DNA of 64,000 nt from Annona cherimola (Eukaryota; Streptophyta; Magnoliopsida; Magnoliales; Annonaceae), in contig CM059972.1 of the NCBI GenBank assembly GCA_030490835.1, positions 47,347,452 to 47,411,451 on the forward strand. Reading direction: 5' to 3'. This document shows, in pieces, positions 1-7,779 of this stretch. Positions within the stretch are counted from its first letter, which is position 1; every line of letters begins with the position of its first letter. A program made the position numbers and the translations under genes. Under the pieces are notes generated by a model, which was given only the letters and a program-made list of their open reading frames with translations, did not search any database and was not told where the DNA came from.

Positions 1-1
1 G

Positions 2-154
2 AAAAATGAAAGAAAAATATATAGTAAAAGGTGGATTTCATTTATAAATACTATTCAAGGAAAAGGGTTAAAAGTAAACTTCGAACATATAAAAGGAACA
101 AATAATTTTATTGCAGACTATTTGTCCAGAACTGTTGCAAATTCAAAGGTATGA
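2..154 (+). pseudogene. C-terminal end of pararetrovirus RT/RNase H polyprotein (partial)
   Basis: The reading frame is open from base 2 to a TGA at 152-154. The visible 50 residues end with the HIKGTNNFIADYLSR stretch, the conserved C-terminal part of the RNase H domain in caulimovirid and Ty3/gypsy polymerases (a His, then Asn, then a D-x-L-S-R ending). The short tail after it suits the natural C-terminus of a caulimovirid polyprotein. An integrase would follow in Ty3 elements and none does. Only this tail is in the window, so intactness of the rest cannot be judged. Confidence 0.7.
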
Positions 155-333
155 TATGGTTACACTATTATAGAAATTTATTACATGTTCTTAGACAACA
201 AGAACATTGGTACATCGTAAATTTAGAACTTGCGACAGATGAATTTGTAATACAATACTATAAAGATCAATTAGAATGGATTAGACCAGATATAGAATTT
301 CTGACAGCATCTATTATGAGATTATTAGCATGA
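151..333 (+). CDS. Short ORF overlapping the polyprotein stop (hypothetical)
   Basis: A 60-codon frame whose ATG overlaps the stop of the preceding polyprotein frame as ATGA. Caulimovirids often couple adjacent ORFs with such overlaps, which is the main reason to list it. The product is basic and aromatic at the start and acidic later, with no motif I recognise. It may be chance, or the 5' remnant of a longer viral ORF: the AT-rich sequence and tandem repeat that follow are non-coding. Confidence 0.25.
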   Translation: MIWLHYYRNLLHVLRQQEHWYIVNLELATDEFVIQYYKDQLEWIRPDIEFLTASIMRLLA

Positions 334-375
334 TTACTAGCAATTTGTGTAGTACAATTCTAGAAATTAAAATTT

Positions 376-503
376 AGTAGATAATTAGAAGGTAATTGGA
401 AAAGTAATTTAGCAGATAATTAGAAGGTAATTGGAAAAGTAATTTAGCAGATAATTAGAAGGAAATTGGAAAAGTATCTTAGCAAGATAATTAGAAGATA
501 GTT
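376..503 (+). repeat. 35-bp tandem repeat, about 3.6 copies
   Basis: Units at 376-410, 411-445 and 446-480 share the core agcagataattagaaggtaa and a TTGGAAAAGTA tail, with a partial fourth copy to about 503. The first two differ at one base. It lies in the gap between the short ORF and the 481-aa viral ORF. I see no coding role. Confidence 0.85.
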
Positions 504-562
504 AAAAAAGAGATGAATATTATACTCTAACATTTTTTGTGTTTGCAGAAAATTTGTAGAAA

Positions 563-2008
563 ATGGAAGGTGCACCAAACTTTCCTCAATACCAACATAC
601 CCCATATAAACCATTACACCTGAATCCACAACAGACCAGTCAATTTCCTATACATCCTACTTTAGCTTTACCTATCATTCCTCATGGCTCGAATTTACAT
701 TTTCGAGTTCCGCCTCATCTCCATCTTAGCAATGAAGACCATATATTACTTGATAACCTATGGGTCAATAGAAACCAGCTTTATATTAAAAATGTCCTCG
801 GTATTCTAGCCCATTATTTGTCAGATAAAAATACCCAAATGTTCGCCACTACTACCTCACAAATATCTCTTAAACCAGAACCATCTTCATTATCAGCTCA
901 AAGAAACCCCACTCTAGAAGCATATTTGAAGTTAGAAAGTCAGAAGAAAGAAAAAGAGGCAGAAATAGCATGGCTAAAAAGAGATATTGAAAAAGAAAAA
1001 GAAAAAAATAAGAAAATGGAAATTGTAGAAAAAGAATATGAGTATGAGAGTATGAAAAATTGGGAAGACACCAGAAGTACTTTCCCTCCAAAGTTAGAAG
1101 AAGTAAAAGGAAAAATATTAAGAATGTGGGGAGAGAGAAAAACAAGGCAGCAAATAGCAGTTCAAGACTTGTTAAAATTCTTAGCAAAGGATATCACTCA
1201 ATTGCCAAACGGAATGGCTTTAGTGATGAAGACCTATCAGCAAGAGACACATGAGAAAGAGCCCCACTGCCAGTGTAGTAAAGGATTCTTTATCTACAAA
1301 TGTTCTATTGATATGTCAAGATTCCAACAGCTTAATATATTGATAGAAGATAAGATAGAAGTTTTTGATTTGAAAAGATTATGGGAACATGGATTGATAG
1401 CAAGGATCATAGTTACTCATGAAAACCAGTTACAAGAAATAGAAAAAATATCTTGGAGATTAGCCGCAGTTGCAAAGTATGTTGTTTATAATATTAGGAA
1501 TGGATTTGTAAATTTAGAAGTTCAGAGTATTCCTCCAAGTTATATAAAGATTCCTATTCCAGCTAAACATTGCGTTCTTATTAGAGGAGTAGACAATGCA
1601 ATGCCTCTACAAGGTAGACCAATGGAAGAAAGTTTTCAGATAGCAGAGATTTCAGAAGGATTGTCAACTATAGAAAGAATCAAAATATGGAGACAGTTCG
1701 AGCAGGCCAGTTTACATGAAGCTACTTATATTAAAATCTCTCATCTGTTAGCAAAAGAACCTTTTCTTAAGGTTTATTGTATAAACAAAACTATACAATA
1801 TAAAGGCCATGGCTTTTCTAGTAATTATGGAATAAAGAATGGCTCAATAGAGCATTTCAGCCATATTAAAGCCTATCAGAGAGCTATAGAAATTGGAGAT
1901 TTCGACTGTGCATTTATACCAGATAATCCTCCATCTCCACATTCAGATTCTGAAGAAAGTTACGATGGAGTAGAAGCACTTAACCTAGCAAATAGAATGG
2001 AAGCTTAA
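563..2008 (+). CDS. 481-aa pararetrovirus ORF downstream of RT, function unknown
   Basis: An uninterrupted frame from ATG 563 to TAA 2008. Residues 1-55 are rich in Pro and His. Residues about 118-165 form a strongly charged Lys/Glu heptad region, a likely coiled coil. A His-Cys-x-Cys ... Cys cluster lies at residues 235-247 and could bind metal. The C-terminus (about 455-475) is acidic and Ser-rich. Position after RT and size suit the single downstream ORF of florendoviruses or ORF4 of tungroviruses; an inclusion-body/transactivator relative in other genera is another option, but I recognise no such motif. It has no stop or frameshift although every retroelement pol around it is broken, so the integration may be fairly recent or this copy lightly decayed. 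Function is not claimed. Confidence 0.7.
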   Translation: MEGAPNFPQYQHTPYKPLHLNPQQTSQFPIHPTLALPIIPHGSNLHFRVPPHLHLSNEDHILLDNLWVNRNQLYIKNVLGILAHYLSDKNTQMFATTTSQISLKPEPSSLSAQRNPTLEAYLKLESQKKEKEAEIAWLKRDIEKEKEKNKKMEIVEKEYEYESMKNWEDTRSTFPPKLEEVKGKILRMWGERKTRQQIAVQDLLKFLAKDITQLPNGMALVMKTYQQETHEKEPHCQCSKGFFIYKCSIDMSRFQQLNILIEDKIEVFDLKRLWEHGLIARIIVTHENQLQEIEKISWRLAAVAKYVVYNIRNGFVNLEVQSIPPSYIKIPIPAKHCVLIRGVDNAMPLQGRPMEESFQIAEISEGLSTIERIKIWRQFEQASLHEATYIKISHLLAKEPFLKVYCINKTIQYKGHGFSSNYGIKNGSIEHFSHIKAYQRAIEIGDFDCAFIPDNPPSPHSDSEESYDGVEALNLANRMEA

Positions 2009-2890
2009 CAGTAGCAAGTGCTAAAGATTCTCTAGCTGTCACAAACAGCTTTTAGAGACGTGTTCATCGCCTTTCGGCAAGAGTTATCTTCTTTAATTTG
2101 CTTTCAGTCATGTAGAACTTTTAGTCATGTCAGACTTTATTTTACGAGACGTTGCAGCTTTCTTTTTGGCAACGAATCTATCTTTTGTAATAATGCTTTA
2201 TCTTTTTACTGTATTGCTTTCCCTGTGCGTTCAGCTTTTCACTGTTGAAGATACGAGTTTATCAAAAACAGTAAAAGCTAGTACGCGTCAGCAATAGTAA
2301 AGAGATAGGATAGAATAACTTTTAATTATGTTTTCAAATCCGTTGAGCGCCTGGTTGAAATCCGAACTCTATATAAACTCACTGTCAAAGAGAAAAAAAA
2401 AACAGGAGAAGAGAAAAGCACAAAATCAAGAAGTGAGTGAGTTTGTGAGTTCAAGATTTCTTCAAAGATTGCTCAAGGAGTCGTCAGTCCTGTAAGTAAT
2501 GTTTTCAATATGAAAGATATGGAATAGAAAGTTATGGGTAGTTCCAGTTTTTATGTTTACTTATGTTTTAAGAATTTTATTAGTGCATGAAAGTTGTTTA
2601 GTTTGAAAAAGATTTATAATCGGTTGTTTCTTGAATTCAACAAGTAGGTCTTAATCCTTTTTACAGAAAAACTGTAATTCCCTGTGTCGAAAGCATGTGT
2701 TGCTCGAATGGGTTGGTGCTTTATTCTGTAAAAAAATGGGCGCGAAAGAATGAAAGAAATAATTAATTATAAATCAAAGTAAAACTAAAAGAAGTAATGC
2801 ACAAATAATTTCTAAACATAATAGACTAAGACTGGAACAAACCCATTTATTAAGAAAATTCCTATTTTCGGGACCAACTCTGAATGCAAA
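2009..2890 (+). promoter_or_regulatory. Viral intergenic region: TATA promoter and leader
   Basis: No long frame occupies this stretch. A TATATAAA box at 2370-2377 follows a pyrimidine-rich stretch (2060-2260) and a GCGTCA motif near 2287, a single half of the TGACG type found in pararetroviral promoters. About 500 bases separate the box from the first small ORF, as expected of a caulimovirid pregenomic RNA promoter and leader. I did not find a tRNA-Met primer site matching TGGTATCAGAGC here, so the minus-strand primer is not identified. Confidence 0.5.
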
Positions 2891-3115
2891 ATGTTCTCAG
2901 TAATCAAAAATATAACTTACGTTTGCATGATCCTAGCAGGAATAATAACAGAAAAAAATAAAACAATTAGAAACAATGCAGAGATGTATAATAGATTATT
3001 AGATAAAAAAGAAAATTTAGATGATGAAATAATTGAATTAAAAGGAGAAATAGAATCTTTTAAACAAAGATTAGCAAACATGAACAATTCCGCAAAAGAC
3101 TTAACCACCCAATAG
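2891..3115 (+). CDS. 74-aa coiled-coil ORF of the pararetrovirus (hypothetical)
   Basis: A frame from ATG 2891 to TAG 3115. Residues 1-20 are hydrophobic (a possible membrane or packing segment). Residues about 22-68 are a Glu/Lys/Leu/Asn heptad region that should form a coiled coil. Small coiled-coil proteins encoded just after the leader occur in badna- and tungro-type caulimovirids, where they can be virion-associated. That parallel rests on position and composition only. It lies 55 bases before the next small ORF. Confidence 0.4.
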   Translation: MFSVIKNITYVCMILAGIITEKNKTIRNNAEMYNRLLDKKENLDDEIIELKGEIESFKQRLANMNNSAKDLTTQ

Positions 3116-3170
3116 CTTAGCACTATAAAGGTGAGCCCTATTAGCATAAATCTTAACTTATTTTTCAAAA

Positions 3171-3461
3171 ATGAGTTGGTATGATGCTCATGATGTAATA
3201 GACGAAGTAAGAGAACTTTTGAAAAGAATGAAAAGTTTAGAATTAAAACATGAAATATTAAATAATTTAGAAAAAATTATACAAAACTTAAACAAAACTA
3301 TAGATAATATTGACTTTTTAAATCAAATAGAACAGTTAGGAAGTCCCTTATTAGTCAAAAAATTAGAAGAAATAAGAAATCAAATAGAAGTTGAAACTTC
3401 TGGGTTAGTCGTTTTAAAGAATTACTTATATGAGCTAAAATTCATAAAAATAGAAGAATAA
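3171..3461 (+). CDS. 96-aa coiled-coil ORF of the pararetrovirus (hypothetical)
   Basis: A complete frame from ATG 3171 to TAA 3461, starting MSWYDAHDVIDEVRELL and continuing as a long Leu/Ile/Lys/Glu heptad helix (about residues 8-75). It is the last viral ORF before the segment stops at the (AT)n tract 20 bases later. In a circular caulimovirid the movement/coat polyprotein would follow, so the integrated copy is cut at this point. It could instead be the N-terminal piece of a longer ORF, but it has its own stop. Confidence 0.45.
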   Translation: MSWYDAHDVIDEVRELLKRMKSLELKHEILNNLEKIIQNLNKTIDNIDFLNQIEQLGSPLLVKKLEEIRNQIEVETSGLVVLKNYLYELKFIKIEE

Positions 3462-3480
3462 AACAAGAGAAATGCCCCCC

Positions 3481-3482
<2 letters not shown>

Positions 3483-3529
<47 letters not shown>
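3483..3529. repeat. (AT)n microsatellite at the virus/LTR junction
   Basis: About 45 bases of pure AT dinucleotides separate viral sequence from LTR sequence. The matching place in the other LTR copy (29844-29863) has a shorter AT run and different upstream flank, so the junction lies inside this tract. Confidence 0.9.
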
Positions 3530-3530
<1 letters not shown>

Positions 3531-5069
3531 CTTTTTCTTTTCTCCTTTCATGTGCAGGATTCACGTCCCCTATAGTATAAATTTTTGGAATTTTATTGTA
3601 TATCATGCATGTCCACAATAACGTCCAAACTAGATCTGGTACTTTTATTTCTTTTTTTTTGAATTATTGGGTTGAACATATAGTTTCCATTAAAAGTCTA
3701 AATAAATTGATATATCACACGTATGTACGTATTTTTTTTATGGACCAAATAAAATTTTATGTTAACTAGCACATGTTAGGGTAAATTGCTCTTTACATTC
3801 TCCCCTATAATGGGCATATTCTCATCAATAGATAGGGTGCATAAATATATGTATATATATGTATATTCTATTTGTTTTATAATTTAAACAGCCTAATACG
3901 TGAGATCTTTTTAATCAATAGGGCTGATGTACGCTTAATGAATAATTGTATAAATAATAATTTTTTTTTAAAAAAAGGATAAGGATATGTGTGGCTGTTA
4001 AGGGAGGTGGACGATAATTTAGAATTTGCGTTTGAATTTTATAAACAAAATACGGGTTGAACCATAACACCTTAAAAGTATATATGGTTTAATAAAAGAG
4101 ATAGGCATGCAAATATTAACATATAGTGCAAATATATAAGTAGGCCCTTTTTCGTTTGTTTAGGAAAAGAAAAAGAAAAAGAAAAATTTGAGGAGGCAAG
4201 CTGATATCCTAAGGTAAGCAAGTAACACCTTGAAATGATTTATTTTCAAAATGATTGAATGACTTGCAATTTATTTCTCGTAGGCATTTTTCAATATTAT
4301 TTAAGGATGGCCATCCCCATAATGTGGTTTGAAAAATATATTTATTAATCAGTTTTATAAATGATTATGTCATTTTCTTAAGTTGAAAAGAGAGCAAATT
4401 AATAAATGCGATTATTTCTTGAAAAAATGCTAGCATGTGTATGATGCATAGTGCAGAAAAGTACAGGTCCATTCTAGAGTTATAAGCGGAGCAAAGTCCC
4501 CCTCTGATGTGACCGAGTCGCTGATATAAGCTCAACGACCAGTGGTGCCCTCCCTAAAATAGGGGGTAGACGAATTGACAGTCGCATAGCTAGTGTACCA
4601 TCTAATGAAGGTTTAAAGCATGATTATGAAATGTGCGTTTGCATGTGCATTATTTATGAAATGCCAAATTATGAAAAAAAATATTTATTTAAATGAAAAT
4701 ACTTGCTTAATGAGTCTAGTACTCACGTTTTATTTTTTTTCCAGCCTTAGACAGGTACATCAAGGTTTAAAAAGAAAAAAATGTCTCAATTTAGACACTC
4801 TTAAGGTTGTATGGTTTTTATATGTCTTGATGAATGATGAGGTTGTAAAAATACAATACTATCAAGTTACAAAGATTGACGGTGTAAATGAATTTTGACG
4901 CTTTGTAAATATTATGTGACTTTAATTATCAGTGAATGATTGCTTGTAAATTAATATGAGATTGAATTGAAAACCATGCTGCGTGAACAGGGCTACAATC
5001 CTGCTCACAATTTACTAACTAGACAATCCTAGAGTAAAGCTCCGGCGCCTCGGGTTCGGGGGCACCACA
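3530..5069 (+). repeat. Chr1 5' LTR, right-hand part
   Basis: This matches the 3' LTR at about 29864-30775 plus 32308-32937. The LTR ends in CA at 5069, six bases before the PBS. The upstream half of the LTR, including U3 and TATA, is missing because the pararetrovirus joins at the AT tract. A donor-like AAG/GTAAGCAAG stands at 4211-4221 and an acceptor-like pyrimidine tract ending CCTTAG at 4750. Identity to the 3' copy is very high up to about 4435 and much lower afterwards. Confidence 0.88.
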
Positions 5070-5074
5070 GAGAG

Positions 5075-5086
5075 TGGTATCAGAGC
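5075..5086 (+). other. Chr1 primer-binding site (tRNA-iMet)
   Basis: TGGTATCAGAGC starts five bases after the 5' LTR. It is the complement of the plant initiator tRNA-Met 3' end, the standard primer of chromoviruses. Confidence 0.9.
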
Positions 5087-6754
5087 TAAGGTGTTAGTAA
5101 ATAGGCATTAAAATAATATTAATATTAAAATGATGAATGAAATGAAATTAATTTATAATATCTATATGTCATGTATTATCATTGCTGTTGTGTAAAATTG
5201 TGATGTGATGTTATGACCCTTTTTGTAAGACATAGCTAATTTATTATGTTTTGAAATATAGATGGCCGACAAGGGCAAGGCAGTTCTAGACCCTGAAACA
5301 TTAAGAAGGGAGATGGAGGAGGCCCAGGAAAGGCAAAGGGTAGAAGACAATATAAGCCGGTGGTGGGCTTCTGTGAAACCCCACCTATATTAGAACCTAA
5401 TAAACGTAGTTTGAAGCTCGTATTAAGATGGAATTAAAGGAAATTAATTTTAATAAGGTGATTAAGTTTATTTCCAAGATTATTACGATAATTACGCACA
5501 TTGAAGGATGAAACAATGTTTATGTGGAAATTGAAATTAATGCTAATTATCATTTTAATTTTGATTTAATAATTGATATATTCATATCTTATGATTTACA
5601 AGCTAGTATAACTTGAAAAATTAAGAGATAGCCAAAGATGATATGGTACCTTAATCTATGAAAGCTTACGGGTATACATTACGCATAAAATATAATTCAT
5701 GAAAGATTTAATGGGATTTTGAATGATTTTATTATTTGGACAATCTATTACAATTAGGACCAATAATTTTAAATGACGATTAAATTAATCGTTATAGGCC
5801 AAAATGGGTTAATAGGATTAAAGAGGCTTAATGAAAATTGGGAAACATAAATATATCATGAATAATCTTTTTAATTCTCATAATTTTATTTATGAAAATT
5901 AGGATGATAATTAATGAGTTAAGTTGAAAAACGCTAGAAAATTCACAACTTAACGCCTAATTGAGATGAAATTTGAGAGACTAGCGTATAATTATGTGTT
6001 TAATCATATGGATGAATTGGATTATAAAAATTATGAAGGGAAATGGATTAATCGACTAAGATTTTATGATATTTTATGAATTAAATTATTTTGCTAATAT
6101 CTTAGCATCTACTCATGTTTTTGAGATGAGATTTTTATATGACTAAGCTAAGGTGCATATGTGACACATGGTGGGAACGCCCATGGTCATATGCATGATA
6201 TTTCATTTTTTTATGAAAAATATATAATTAAATTACCTATGCAAATAGGATAAATAAATGGCCACAAATTAAAGGGGAATTTTATGGCATAAAATGCCAT
6301 AATGTAAGGCTAAATTAACGTGCATATAGTGGACAGCTGTGCACAAATTTTAAGCAATTATTATTAAAAAAAAAAAAATTAAATGGAAAATGCATCTAGA
6401 TAGGGACGTCCACAGCTGAGTATTTAATTAAGTAGATTTTCAAACGGTGGAATATTTCCGCATGCACGTCCAATTATTTTCAGCATCTATTAAATATTTA
6501 TGTAAAAATTATTTTCCAGAAAGATAGGGTGGAAAATAGGGCAGCTAGGTAGGCCATAGGGGGTGGAAACTTGGGCAGCAAGAAATGAAATCAACGGTTC
6601 AGATTTAGCCATGGAAAGTGAGGTGGACGGTCAACACTGATGGCAGCGTATTTCATGGGTCAAATGCATAATCCGGTGGTATGAAAAGGCGCAGAAATGC
6701 AGAGGGGTTTTAACGGGCTGGAGAAAAAAAAAAGAGGATGCAGGAAGAGGCAGC

Positions 6755-7295
6755 AAAGGACGTCCAGCAGCAATTCATGGAGAATAAAAAAAAATGGAAG
6801 ATGCAATGGCACTAAGAACGGTCCAATAGTCCAGGTATTTGCTAAGTTTATTTTTTTCATTCCCTCTCAATTCACGTCCAGAAATTCATGGAGGGGCAAA
6901 AATATTTTGCCATTTTAATTAGATGTCCAAAACTTAGATATGTTGCTGAATCTTTATGTTAATTCTCCCCTACCTATTTCACGTTAAATATAGATGATAT
7001 AAAAAAAAATTTCATAATATTTATGCCCTGTTCAGATTTACGTTCAGCAGCTATGGTATAAAATAAAATTTTCATTTTATTTATTTCTGCCCAAAATGAC
7101 GTCCAACAGATGGAAATATGGAAAGAAATTTCATAATTATTTTTCATGCCCAGATTAACGTGCAACAGATATGATATGGGAAATTTTTTTTATATTTATT
7201 CTTTCTGCCCATTTCACGTTCAGCAGGGGCGTGGTATTAATTTTTTTTATATATCTGTCATTTAATCCATGCTCAAAATCACGTCCAGCAACATG

Positions 7296-7327
<32 letters not shown>

Positions 7328-7370
7328 TTATTTATTCATTAATTCATGCCTCAATGACGTTCAGCAATAT
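6755..7370 (+). repeat. Degenerate repeat array with ACGT core in BIG U3
   Basis: The motif (A)CGTYCARCAG recurs near 6762, 6872, 7041, 7098, 7157, 7217, 7281 and 7357. The last six are 57-76 bases apart and often followed by an ATGGTATA/ATGATATA stretch. Several read TGACGTCC or TGACGTTC, the ACGT core bound by plant bZIP factors. The array lies 400-1000 bases upstream of the TATA box. The second LTR has the same array at +8370 to +8372. Confidence 0.6.
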
Positions 7371-7772
7371 GGAGGAAAAAAATGATGAAGTTTTGCTTTT
7401 AATGGGAACGTGAAATCCGGTGTATTTTAATTTAATTAAATTGTTATATGAGGAATTATAAGCATTAAGGGTTAAGGAATTAAAACTAGGTCATATATGG
7501 GTATACCTTTAAATGGATGCCTAGATCATGTATAGATTTGAATTTCTGTTATAATTAAGGTTTCAGAAATTTTCTGTTAATTTAGGGTATTATGAATCAT
7601 AAACAAGCCCTACAAATGATTATAAGAATGATTTATAGATAGCCTCTCATGTATGTATAGTTAAGGTGCAAATTTCATAAATGAAATTTGGAAATATGAG
7701 AACATATGGGGCTGTTTTGTAAAAAGGGATAAGTTTCAGAAATTTTGATGGAATTTAGCATGCTATAGATCC

Positions 7773-7779
7773 TATATAA
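7773..7779 (+). promoter_or_regulatory. Candidate TATA box of BIG 5' LTR
   Basis: TATATAA in the context CCTATATAAACCC, downstream of the ACGT array and upstream of the donor-like site at 8524. The surroundings are AT-rich, so this is a moderate call. The identical 3' LTR copy is near 16143-16149. Confidence 0.4.

Larger units (their letters stand above)
1..3480 (+). mobile_element. Endogenous pararetrovirus segment (Caulimoviridae-like)
   Basis: The segment holds, in order, the end of an RT/RNase H polyprotein, a short overlapping ORF, a 481-aa ORF, an intergenic region with a good TATA box, and two small coiled-coil ORFs. That order (polyprotein end, one further ORF, promoter and leader, then the first ORFs again) is what a circular caulimovirid genome gives when read across its promoter. 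Florendovirus-like and tungrovirus-like genomes both place an ORF after RT; I cannot fix the genus. There is no LTR and no integrase. The right end is abrupt at an (AT)n tract where retrotransposon LTR sequence resumes, and the left end lies outside the window. Movement and coat protein regions are not in view. Confidence 0.7.

Noticed and set aside
6660..6918. Paired ORFs duplicated at 15032-15290
   Set aside because: They lie in U3 of the BIG LTR, overlap on both strands, have skewed simple composition, and repeat only because the LTR repeats.
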